Source: Neptuniibacter caesariensis (lineage in GTDB: Bacteria; Pseudomonadota; Gammaproteobacteria; Pseudomonadales; Balneatricaceae). From it: a DNA stretch of 64,000 nucleotides. The stretch spans positions 916,716-980,715 of the forward strand of contig NZ_CH724125.1 in NCBI RefSeq assembly GCF_000153345.1. Reading direction: 5' to 3'. Each line of letters opens with the position of its first letter. Within the stretch, counting starts at the first letter, position 1. A program made the position numbers and the translations under genes. This document shows, one piece after another, positions 38,367 to 46,155 of this stretch. The notes below the pieces were generated by a model that saw only the letters and a program-made list of their open reading frames with translations, was not told the DNA's origin and made no database searches.

Positions 38367-39097
38367 TAGCTGATTAGCTCCCGGATCTCCTGGATCGCGT
38401 TAACACCTTCCATGTTATCGCCATGAACACACAAAGTGTCGGAGCGAAGGTTAAGTGTATGGCCGCTAACGGTCGTCACAGTGCCGGATTCTTTCAGCTG
38501 TTTAACCTGAGCCAGCATCTTCTCTTTGCTGTGTACTGCACCCGGTTTGCTGCGTGCCAGCAGTTTGCCATCGTCGTCATAGCAACGATCGGCAAAGATT
38601 TCGAACCACAACTCGATGCCGGCTTCTTTAGCTTCAGCCAGATGCTGTTCAGCCTGTGGCGTGCTCTGTAGCATCAGCACGAGCGGGCGGTGGTATTCGG
38701 CGATGGCTTGCATAATCACTTTGCGGTTCTGCGCATTCGCCATCATGTCGTTGTACATAGCGCCGTGTGGTTTAACGTAAGTCAGGGTCAGGCCCTGAGT
38801 TGCCGCCATGCCATCGATCGCCGCAATCTGATACTGAACCATTGCTTTAAGTTCGGCATCGCTGACTTTCATGGTACGGCGCCCAAAGCCAACCAGATCC
38901 GGGTAACCCGGGTGTGCACCGATAGTGACATTATTCGTTTTCGCCAGGCTCAGGGTTTTCTGCAGTACCAGCGGATCGCCAGCGTGGAAACCACAAGCGA
39001 TATTAGCCTGATCGATATGCGGCATCACCGCTTCATCCAGCCCCATCTTCCAGGAGCCAAAGCTTTCGCCCAGATCACAATTCAGTTTTAAGCTCAT
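38366..39097 (-). CDS. pxpA: 5-oxoprolinase subunit A (LamB/YcsF family)
   Basis: This 243-residue subunit carries the LamB/YcsF signatures LNCDLGESFGSWKMG, HIDQANIACGFHAGDPLVL, VTIGAHPGYPDLVGFGRR, YVKPHGAMYNDMMAN, FADRCYDDDGKLLARSKPGA and LCVHGDNMEGV. It contributes the hydrolytic part of the ATP-dependent 5-oxoprolinase. The ATG at 39097 has AAGGAG upstream on the minus strand. It follows the DUF1445 gene by ten bases, so this enzyme is made together with a D-glutamate cyclase-like protein. Confidence 0.96.
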   Translation of the reverse strand: MSLKLNCDLGESFGSWKMGLDEAVMPHIDQANIACGFHAGDPLVLQKTLSLAKTNNVTIGAHPGYPDLVGFGRRTMKVSDAELKAMVQYQIAAIDGMAATQGLTLTYVKPHGAMYNDMMANAQNRKVIMQAIAEYHRPLVLMLQSTPQAEQHLAEAKEAGIELWFEIFADRCYDDDGKLLARSKPGAVHSKEKMLAQVKQLKESGTVTTVSGHTLNLRSDTLCVHGDNMEGVNAIQEIRELIS

Positions 39098-39107
39098 GAT
39101 CTACTCC

Positions 39108-39896
39108 TTAAAGTACAGCCAAACGGCTGTTTGGCAGGTCAGTAATCAACATGTGGCCTGGGCTGTGGGTAATACAGAACTCAGGTTTTGCCTGCTCGAT
39201 AGCAGCCTGCGGGGTAACACCACAGGCCCAGAATACCGGTAGCTCGCCCTCTTTGATGGTGACAGCGTCACCGAAGTCAGGTTTGTTGATATCGCTGATA
39301 CCGATCTCGGCCGGATCACCCAGGTGCAGTGGGGCGCCGTGAACGGATGGGAAACGGGTGCAGATCTGTACCGCACGAATCGCATCTGCCGCTTTCATCG
39401 GGCGCATGCTTACAACGGTATTGCCGTGGAAGCGACCTGCAGGTTTGCAGGCGATGTTGGTGCGATACATAGGTACATTCACACCTTCTGTGATGTTTCG
39501 CACTTCAAGACCATCGGCGATCAGCGCTTCTTCAAAGGAGAAAGAGCAACCCAGAACAAAGGTCACCAGATCATCGCGCCATACTTCAGAGACATCCTGA
39601 ACCTCTTCGGTCAGAACCCCATCACGGTAGATACGGTAGCGTGGGACATCACGGCGGATATCGATATCTTCACCCAGATCGTTGAGCAGAAAATCACCCG
39701 GTGCGGTGGACATACCAACAATAGGGCAGGGCTTAGGGTTCTGCTGGCAAAATAAAAGGAAGTCATTGGCCCACTCTTTAGGCATGATCGCCAGGTTACC
39801 CTGAACAAAACCTTGTGCCAGACCGGATGTATTACCAGTAAAGTTGCCAGCGCGGATCTGCTGACGAATCTCAAACGGGGATAGTTCGGATGTCAT
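39108..39896 (-). CDS. DUF1445 family protein (putative hydro-lyase / D-glutamate cyclase-like partner)
   Basis: This 262-residue protein has the DUF1445 (YcsI-like) signatures [74 protein letters not shown] and [20 protein letters not shown] followed by [15 protein letters not shown]. It is the first gene of the pxpABC-DUF4392 operon. The family is often labelled putative hydro-lyase, but in vertebrate DGLUCY it is fused to DUF4392, so together with 35853-36701 it probably rebuilds a split D-glutamate cyclase. Which half is catalytic is not decided by the sequence. Confidence 0.88.
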   Translation of the reverse strand: MTSELSPFEIRQQIRAGNFTGNTSGLAQGFVQGNLAIMPKEWANDFLLFCQQNPKPCPIVGMSTAPGDFLLNDLGEDIDIRRDVPRYRIYRDGVLTEEVQDVSEVWRDDLVTFVLGCSFSFEEALIADGLEVRNITEGVNVPMYRTNIACKPAGRFHGNTVVSMRPMKAADAIRAVQICTRFPSVHGAPLHLGDPAEIGISDINKPDFGDAVTIKEGELPVFWACGVTPQAAIEQAKPEFCITHSPGHMLITDLPNSRLAVL

Positions 39897-40290
39897 ATTC
39901 TTGCCCTTGTTAAACCGACTACTGCTCAGATGGCGTTGCTTAAGTGAATGTGGTGCTCGCAGCTGATCATTGGGGACCAGGCTCTTCTTAAGGGTAGTCG
40001 CTTTCTGTTTTTATAAGTGTTCCTACAAGTTAGCGGGCTAATTAGCGGCTCTCTTATAAGAAAATATGATTACTGAATCATCTAATACTGCTGTATAGCT
40101 TGTCTAATGATTTATTTCTTCTTTATCTGATAAATAAAATTTATCAGTGCCTGATCGAACAATAAGCGATTGGCTAAGACTTATCTGCTGACAGGTTTTT
40201 CGTGAGCCGATGAAAAATGCAATTTTTTACAATACGCCGATCAAAGTCCGGGGATATAGTGTGAGCCTGATCGGAGAGAGTGATAGATAG
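39897..40290. promoter_or_regulatory. Divergent control region with a perfect 9-bp inverted repeat
   Basis: No gene is visible in this AT-rich stretch between the DUF1445 operon (left) and the threonine aldolase gene (right). CTGATAAAT (40127-40135), spacer AAA, ATTTATCAG (40139-40147) is a perfect 21-bp inverted repeat, a candidate operator. GGAGAGAG near 40274-40281 is the aldolase ribosome-binding site. Confidence 0.55.
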
Positions 40291-41343
40291 ATGCAGAACA
40301 ACAATTACAAAGCCAGTTTTACCAGTGACAATATTGCTTCCGCTTCGCAGGAAGTGATGGAAGCGATGATTCAGGCGAATCAATCCATCGCACAACCCTA
40401 TGGAAGTGATGAACTGACTGCGGCCTGTGAAGAACGCTTCAAGGAACTATTTGAGTGTGATCTTAAAGTGTTATTGGTGCCCACTGGCACAGCTGCTAAT
40501 GCGCTCTGTCTGGCAGCGGCAACACCGCCCTGGGGTTCAGTGCTGTGTCATGAAGAGAGCCATATAAATAATGATGAGTGTGGCGCGCCGGAGTTTTACA
40601 CTAATGGCGCAAAGCTGGTTAATGTAGCGGGTGAGAACAGTAAGATCAGTGCTGAACACCTGCAAGAGAAGGCAGGGCTGAAGAAGGGCGATGTGCATTC
40701 GGTGCAGCCTTCAGTGGTGAGTATTACCCAGGCAACCGAGTCAGGCAGCTTATATAGTCTGGAAGAGATCAGTGCGATTGGCCGGATTGCCAAAGCTCAG
40801 GAATTAAAACTGCATATGGACGGCGCCCGTTTTGCTAATGCGCTGGTCAGTCTGGGCTGCACCCCAGCAGAGATGACCTGGAAAGCCGGGGTGGATCTGC
40901 TCTCATTTGGCGCCACTAAAAATGGCGTAATGGCCGCTGAAGCGATCATCGTCTTTGATCTGTCCTTAGTTGAAGAGTTGGAGTTTCGCCGCAAGCGAGC
41001 GGGGCAGTTGTTCTCCAAAATGCGTTTTATGGCTGCGCAGATGAACGCTTACCTGAAAGATGATCTTTGGCTTCATAATGCGGGCCATGCCAATGCGATG
41101 GCAAAGAAGTTGGCCGATGGGCTGGACCGATTCCCGCAGATCGAACTGCTCACCGAGGTAGAGACAAATATTCTATTTTGCCGTTTGCCCGAGCGAACCA
41201 TCGAAGCATTGCACTCTCAGGGGTTTAGCTTTTACGCCAATCGCTGGGGTAAAGGTGTGTGCCGTTTTGTCACCTCCTTTATGGCTCGTGAAGAGGAAGT
41301 AGATGACTTCCTGCAGGCAATCGCTAAACTGCATAGTCAGTAA
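40291..41343 (+). CDS. Low-specificity L-threonine aldolase (beta-eliminating lyase family)
   Basis: This 350-residue PLP enzyme should cleave L-threonine or allo-threonine to glycine and acetaldehyde. Signs are [64 protein letters not shown] and the PLP lysine K210 in [17 protein letters not shown]. The length fits the family. It is divergent from the D-glutamate/5-oxoproline operon and is followed after 45 bp by an AraC regulator in the same direction, which may control it. A different beta-hydroxy amino acid as substrate cannot be excluded. Confidence 0.93.
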   Translation: MQNNNYKASFTSDNIASASQEVMEAMIQANQSIAQPYGSDELTAACEERFKELFECDLKVLLVPTGTAANALCLAAATPPWGSVLCHEESHINNDECGAPEFYTNGAKLVNVAGENSKISAEHLQEKAGLKKGDVHSVQPSVVSITQATESGSLYSLEEISAIGRIAKAQELKLHMDGARFANALVSLGCTPAEMTWKAGVDLLSFGATKNGVMAAEAIIVFDLSLVEELEFRRKRAGQLFSKMRFMAAQMNAYLKDDLWLHNAGHANAMAKKLADGLDRFPQIELLTEVETNILFCRLPERTIEALHSQGFSFYANRWGKGVCRFVTSFMAREEEVDDFLQAIAKLHSQ

Positions 41344-41388
41344 ACCGTAACAATCACGATTAACTTTAAAACCAGAGGAGGCGTTAAC

Positions 41389-42198
41389 ATGGCAGATGAT
41401 GTGCAGTACCACCGTGTAGCCGACACGCCCGATCTGGTTTTAAGTGAAGGTGTTTATTCTGATTTTCAGTTTGAGCCCCACTACCACTTGGATTACCACA
41501 TCGGGCTGGTGGTTGAAGGGGTGCAAAAACAGAAGTTTCAGGGCAGATCGGTGCTTTTAGGGCCCGGTCGGGTATCGATCATGCCGCCGGGCGAGATCCA
41601 CGATGGGATCAGCTACGGTGATTCACCCTACAAAATGAAAACCTTCCGTATCTCGCAAGAGATTCTGGAGCATTACTTCGCGGATATTTTCGCTGATAAG
41701 GGCGAGCTGTTTTTTGCTGGCGCGATGCTGGAAGACCCACGCTGTGCAGCAGCGCTACTCAACCTGTTCCTTTCATTACAGGAACAAAACCAACTCTCTT
41801 CTATGGCAACCGAAGAGCACTGGTTAAAGTTATTGGCACCACTCCTCACCGATCTCTGTGTGGTGACACCCGAAGGGGGCAAGGGCTATCTCTCAGAGAA
41901 ACAGTGGCAACAGGTACGGGAATACTGCCGTGAATCGTTGGATAATAAGATCGTTTTGGATGAACTGGCCGAACTCTGCGATCTAAGCCGTTACCAGTTC
42001 CTTCGCCGCTTTGAGAAAACCGTCGGGGTTACCCCGCACGCCTGGCTAACCCGCTTCCGCCTCGAACACGCCTGCGCACTTCTGCGCCGCACTAAACAGA
42101 CTCTCTCCGAAGTCTCCCAGGCCGTAGGCTTCTACGACCAAAGCCACTTTAACCGCGCCTTCCGGCAAGCTTACGGGGTTTCACCTTCGAAGTATTGA
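41389..42198 (+). CDS. AraC-family regulator with N-terminal cupin sensor
   Basis: The 269-residue protein begins with an AraC-type cupin (EPHYHLDYHIGLVVEGVQKQKF, LLGPGRVSIMPPGEIHDG) and ends with two helix-turn-helix motifs (VLDELAELCDLSRYQFLRRF, LSEVSQAVGFYDQSHFNRAF, GVSPSKY). ATG 41389 has AGAGGAGG about eight bases upstream, a strong site. It lies downstream of and probably in one operon with the threonine aldolase, a common pairing for a local activator responding to an amino acid. The last 150 bases are noticeably GC-richer than the DNA that follows it. Confidence 0.93.
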   Translation: MADDVQYHRVADTPDLVLSEGVYSDFQFEPHYHLDYHIGLVVEGVQKQKFQGRSVLLGPGRVSIMPPGEIHDGISYGDSPYKMKTFRISQEILEHYFADIFADKGELFFAGAMLEDPRCAAALLNLFLSLQEQNQLSSMATEEHWLKLLAPLLTDLCVVTPEGGKGYLSEKQWQQVREYCRESLDNKIVLDELAELCDLSRYQFLRRFEKTVGVTPHAWLTRFRLEHACALLRRTKQTLSEVSQAVGFYDQSHFNRAFRQAYGVSPSKY

Positions 42199-42265
42199 GG
42201 TTCAAGGTTGATGTCCGGAAACGATATACTCAGATGTGAAGTTAATAGGTGTTCTACATGCAGCT

Positions 42266-43087
42266 TCACTTACTCCATTCACGCGTGCCGCTGATATCTG
42301 ACATAACGTCACCAAATTCGAAACTTGGATCGATATTAGAGGAAAAATCACCTCGATCATTGCCGTATATGAAATTTGGGCAATCACAATCATCACCACT
42401 TTCACCACAATCCATACATTCTGGATTGCACGCATCAATCATCCTATCAATAGCGTCGTGTGGTTCATAATCGTAATCAAAATATCCGTACCCAGTACTC
42501 CCGCAAATCCTACCGTTTATAAAATCATCTACATCGTCTATTGTTTTTAATCCGCAATTAAAAATTACAGCTATCGGCCTCATTACCACGCGAGAATAAT
42601 CAAACTTATATGATGATGATTTGAAAAATATTTTACCTTCAATTGGTGCCAAACTGTGGAAGGTTAGGTCCCCATACATTTCAATTAGGTCAGAGTATCT
42701 TTTTTGTTCTAACTCAACATGCTTGAATGAGTTGTTAATTGCATCTAACAATCTAAATTTATTGTTGATGTGAGCACAGCCATCGACTCCATATCTTTGA
42801 TCAAAATTTGATATAAAATCCTTTCTCTTAACATCGCTTACTTTCTTAGCAATAAAAACCATGTAGTCAATAGCGTGAGCTAAGATGGCATTAAATGAAA
42901 ACGCATGATGGAGTAACACATTATTGTCATCCAGTAAGCTGAAGAATTCTTTAGATGATGGAATTAATACATCATTGATGTAAGAAAGAAGGTATTTTGC
43001 ATCTTCTTCCTCGGATTTAACGTTATAGACTTCCAAGTTCACTCCTTTATAGATGAGAAATGTAGTGCTTACAGTTGTTTTGCGCAT
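42266..43087 (-). CDS. Unknown protein with C-terminal Cys cluster, second gene of an AT-rich islet
   Basis: I do not recognise this 273-residue protein. It is acidic and soluble, largely helical in the first half (EEEDAKYLLSYINDVLIPSS, AFSFNAILAHAIDYMVFIAK) and ends with a Cys cluster NPECMDCGESGDDCDCPNF (C-x2-C-x6-C-x-C), which could be a metal-binding knuckle. Codons are AT-rich and unlike the flanking genes. It follows the gene at 43936 by 30 bp and shares its strand, so the two form one unit. Lack of housekeeping context and odd composition suggest horizontally acquired accessory DNA; a defence or stress role is a guess. Confidence 0.7.
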   Translation of the reverse strand: MRKTTVSTTFLIYKGVNLEVYNVKSEEEDAKYLLSYINDVLIPSSKEFFSLLDDNNVLLHHAFSFNAILAHAIDYMVFIAKKVSDVKRKDFISNFDQRYGVDGCAHINNKFRLLDAINNSFKHVELEQKRYSDLIEMYGDLTFHSLAPIEGKIFFKSSSYKFDYSRVVMRPIAVIFNCGLKTIDDVDDFINGRICGSTGYGYFDYDYEPHDAIDRMIDACNPECMDCGESGDDCDCPNFIYGNDRGDFSSNIDPSFEFGDVMSDISGTREWSK

Positions 43088-43117
43088 AGCGCGTCAACTA
43101 CCTGTTCTTGTTAAAAG

Positions 43118-43936
43118 TCAATCTTCCTCAGGATCGAAAGTATATTCTGGGTAATACTGCAAAACCTTGTACATTTTTGGAACTCCTCGTACAGTTTCAA
43201 CTTCTACATCAACGACATATGCTAGTTCATGCCAAGGTTTGTTAAACCTTTCCTGAGGATGAAGCATGCCATCTTTTACCGCATTATTTTCAAATATCAC
43301 CTTTAAACTACTTCTTGAAAGGTCATCAATAATTGCTCTATTTCCGGTGTCTGAATGCGGATCAAACTTAGCTTGATACCAGTACATTACCTTACGACGA
43401 TGAATGTGATCTTCTGGAGTATCTAAGGCTTCAACTTTTCGAGCTATTTCATTCTGAATAGCATTGGCTTCTGTTGAATTTATTGTGAAATTATTTATTA
43501 CAGTGCCACCATCGGAGACATTGATATTCATTTGTGAACCATGGTCCTTAGCAACCGGCTCCACAAATTGATTCCATTCTTGAAGGTCTTTCTTAGAAAC
43601 ATCTTTTGGCGGGTTTTCGGCTTGGCCCAATAGCCAAAGGCACATATCTTGAACCAGCTTGGCCCATTGATTTAGTGTACCTCCCTCCCACAATAATGGA
43701 ACAACAGGTGCTGCTTGAGAAACCAATTCAACCACAATGGAGCCTTTCCGAACTTCTTTGATAAGAAGCTCGGAGCCTATATCAGTTTCTTTGTCTGTCT
43801 CAGACTCAACAAATTTGTGAAATTGATGATTAAACGATAAAAGGGATAATGAAAGGTCCTTAAGTGCAACCGGCTTCTCATTATTAATTTTTATCTCTAG
43901 TTTTTTATTGAGGTCAATCTCTAAAATATTACTCAT
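43118..43936 (-). CDS. Unknown protein, first gene of an AT-rich islet
   Basis: I do not recognise this 272-residue protein. ATG 43936 has AAAGGG four bases upstream. The first 60 residues look like an alpha/beta domain (IDLNKKLEIKINNEKPVALK), followed by EVRKGSIVVELVSQAAPVVPLL, a moderately hydrophobic stretch that may touch a membrane, then a polar linker with GGTVINNFTINSTEANAIQN and a C-terminal domain (KVMYWYQAKFDPHSDTGNRA, FNKPWHELAYVVDVEVETV). It is co-directional with the Cys-cluster protein 30 bp downstream. AT-rich codons set both apart from neighbours. Function is not inferred. Confidence 0.72.
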   Translation of the reverse strand: MSNILEIDLNKKLEIKINNEKPVALKDLSLSLLSFNHQFHKFVESETDKETDIGSELLIKEVRKGSIVVELVSQAAPVVPLLWEGGTLNQWAKLVQDMCLWLLGQAENPPKDVSKKDLQEWNQFVEPVAKDHGSQMNINVSDGGTVINNFTINSTEANAIQNEIARKVEALDTPEDHIHRRKVMYWYQAKFDPHSDTGNRAIIDDLSRSSLKVIFENNAVKDGMLHPQERFNKPWHELAYVVDVEVETVRGVPKMYKVLQYYPEYTFDPEED

Positions 43937-44207
43937 AGTTCCCTTTGACCTTTAAAATTTTAATAACAAGCGTGCGCGTTCTTCTGCCAAGAGGATAAAT
44001 AGGTATAGCTGTAGCAATTTGAATCTAAATAGCTTTTAGACAGCACTGCCATTTTCCTCCGATAAAAACGAGCATGCGCGTTCTGATGACTGACTGTGCT
44101 TATATATCTGCACAGAGAATTCCTTAAGTGCCTAATATGTAATCGATTAATGGAAAAGGCAAGGGTTCCTGGTTACTAGGTTCTAGTAACTAGCGTCTAG
44201 AACTTTC

Positions 44208-44285
44208 CTCTAGGCGAAGCCGTCCTCTAGCAGCGAAGCTGCGTCCTGAAAGTAAAGCGATCTCTAGCCACGAAGTGGCGTCCTG
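44208..44285. repeat. Three REP-like hairpin units CTCTAG-stem-GAA-stem-CGTCCT
   Basis: Three short units share CTCTAG on the left and CGTCCT on the right with a GAA-loop hairpin between: GGC-GAA-GCC (44213-44221), GCAGC-GAA-GCTGC (44230-44242) and GCCAC-GAA-GTGGC (44267-44279). Stem sequences differ but pairing is kept, so selection is for structure. This is the pattern of repetitive extragenic palindromes. Confidence 0.8.
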
Positions 44286-44407
44286 CTTTTTCCTGGTTTC
44301 AGCCGCCCCCAACCGCTCTTAACCGTTTTTCTTTTATCTACAACCCATTTTATTGATCTACTCAATGGTTTTAGTCGGCGCGGAGGACTAGATTACAAAG
44401 ATATGAC

Positions 44408-44444
44408 AGCACCGTTTTCTATGAATCAGAAAAACCTCGGTGCT
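44408..44444 (+). promoter_or_regulatory. Structured leader before pit
   Basis: AGCACCG (44408-44414) pairs with CGGTGCT (44438-44444); inside, TTTTCT pairs with AGAAAA around ATGAATC. There is no T run after it, so it is more likely an RNA stability or control element than a terminator. Confidence 0.5.
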
Positions 44445-44491
44445 ACCTATCTTTCGAGCAACGATGCGTTAATCCAAGGGGTAAAACTGAA

Positions 44492-46063
44492 GTGGATATC
44501 AACCAACTCGACAAAATAGAGCGGGCTACGCTTTTTGGCAGACCTGAAATCGTGAGGCTGGGCTATGCGATCCTCTTTATTGTGGGGGTTATTATGTACA
44601 GCTACTCGACGGTAGGTAACGTACCCAACGGAATAATGTTGGTAGCGGCTGCCATGATTGGTGGCTATATGGCGATGAATATTGGTGCTAACGATGTCGC
44701 GAACAATGTAGGGCCAGCGGTTGGTTCCAAGGCATTAAGTTTGACGGGGGCTATTATTATTGCTGCCGTTTTCGAAGCTTCGGGTGCGCTACTCGCTGGT
44801 GGTGACGTGGTTAGCACGATTAAAAAAGGCATTATTAACCCTCAAGCGATTCAGGATGCCGATACGTTTATCTGGCTTATGATGGCGGCTCTCCTTTCCG
44901 CAGCCATCTGGCTTAACATCGCTACCTCATTGGGTGCGCCGGTCTCGACGACTCACTCCATTGTCGGCGGTGTATTGGGTGCAGGCATGGCAGCAGGCGG
45001 GGTTGCTGTCGCTAACTGGGACAAAATGGGCATGATTGCCGCCAGTTGGGTTATCTCTCCGGTGATGGGCGGAGTGATTGCTGCGTCTTTCCTGATGCTG
45101 ATCAAAAAGAACATAACCTATAAGCAAGACATGATTACCGCGGCCAAAAAATGGGTGCCGATTCTGGTGACTTTAATGGCCTGGGCTTTCTCGACTTACC
45201 TGGCGCTTAAAGGTTTGAAGAAGATCTGGAAGCTGGATTTTGCTACGGCGGCATTAATCGGTGCTGTGGTGGCGGCTGCTATCTATGTGATTGTAAAACC
45301 CATGATTAAAACGGCTGCCGATAAACTTGAAAACAGCAAGGATTCTGTAAACTCTTTATTCACAATCCCATTGATCTTTGCGGCGGCGTTGCTGAGTTTC
45401 GCTCATGGCGCCAACGACGTGGCCAACGCGGTCGGTCCGCTTGCTGCAATCAATGATTCCATTATGAGCGGTGAGGTTTCTGCCAAAGCCAGTATCCCAA
45501 TCTGGGTAATGATGATTGGCGCACTGGGTATCGCGCTCGGCTTGGCTCTGTATGGTCCAAAACTCATTAAGACTGTGGGTTCTGAAATCACCGAGCTTAA
45601 TCAGATGCGGGCATTCTCTATTGCGATGGCGGCTGCGATTACCGTCATCATTGCTTCTCAGCTGGGTCTGCCTGTCTCCTCTACACATATTGCCGTGGGT
45701 GGTGTTTTCGGTGTTGGTTTCCTGCGCGAATACCTGAAAACAAACTATGCGAAGAAAATAGCAGAGATACATGCTCACCATTCGGAAGAGGATGAAGATA
45801 AAGTTAAGCAGTTCATCGAGGAGTTCGAGAACGCAACCATCGAAGAGAAAGAGGTCATGCTGAAACAGCTCAAAGAGCATAGAGCGTCAGCTGAACTGAA
45901 CAAAAAAGAGCGTAAGAGCCTGAAAAAAATCTATCGTACAGAGCTGGTTAAACGTTCTGCGCTATTAAAAATAGCAGCGGCGTGGGTGATCACAGTTCCT
46001 GCCGCAGGCGTTATGGCTGCTATTCTTTTCTTTACTATAAGAGGAATGATGCTGGAAGTTTGA
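44492..46063 (+). CDS. Inorganic phosphate transporter, PiT family
   Basis: This 523-residue inner-membrane carrier has the duplicated PiT signature, GANDVANNVGPAVGSKALSL and FAHGANDVANAVGPLAAI, with GAPVSTTHSIVGGVLGAG and GLPVSSTHIAVGGVFGVGF. It imports phosphate (as metal phosphate in some members) with a cation. The GTG start at 44492 has AAGGGG about ten bases upstream. A long charged cytoplasmic loop (HAHHSEEDEDKVKQFIEEF to KNLKKIYRTELVKRSALL-like, about 425-490) precedes the last helix, longer than in short PiT proteins. A second phosphate transporter of another family follows, an unusual pairing. Confidence 0.93.
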   Translation: MDINQLDKIERATLFGRPEIVRLGYAILFIVGVIMYSYSTVGNVPNGIMLVAAAMIGGYMAMNIGANDVANNVGPAVGSKALSLTGAIIIAAVFEASGALLAGGDVVSTIKKGIINPQAIQDADTFIWLMMAALLSAAIWLNIATSLGAPVSTTHSIVGGVLGAGMAAGGVAVANWDKMGMIAASWVISPVMGGVIAASFLMLIKKNITYKQDMITAAKKWVPILVTLMAWAFSTYLALKGLKKIWKLDFATAALIGAVVAAAIYVIVKPMIKTAADKLENSKDSVNSLFTIPLIFAAALLSFAHGANDVANAVGPLAAINDSIMSGEVSAKASIPIWVMMIGALGIALGLALYGPKLIKTVGSEITELNQMRAFSIAMAAAITVIIASQLGLPVSSTHIAVGGVFGVGFLREYLKTNYAKKIAEIHAHHSEEDEDKVKQFIEEFENATIEEKEVMLKQLKEHRASAELNKKERKSLKKIYRTELVKRSALLKIAAAWVITVPAAGVMAAILFFTIRGMMLEV

Positions 46064-46155
46064 ATCGGCATTATTTATCGATGCATTAAGCTTTTGGTAT
46101 GGCGCTGACTTTACTGGTGGTTTTGTTTTTTTATCTGAAAGGGTGACATTTATAG

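Larger units (their letters stand above)
43937..44491. other. Intergenic stretch between the islet and pit, rich in inverted repeats
   Basis: There is no credible gene in these 555 bases. A ten-base direct repeat TGCGCGTTCT occurs at 43973-43982 and 44075-44084. A perfect eight-bp hairpin GTTACTAG-GTT-CTAGTAAC lies at 44172-44190 and overlaps a second one, GTTCTAG...CTAGAAC (44180-44203). Three REP-like hairpins follow at 44208-44285, and a structured leader precedes pit. Confidence 0.7.

Noticed and set aside
43973..44084. TGCGCGTTCT direct repeat as an attachment-site pair
   Set aside because: Both copies lie on the same side of the islet and no integrase or tRNA is near, so they do not bound an insert.
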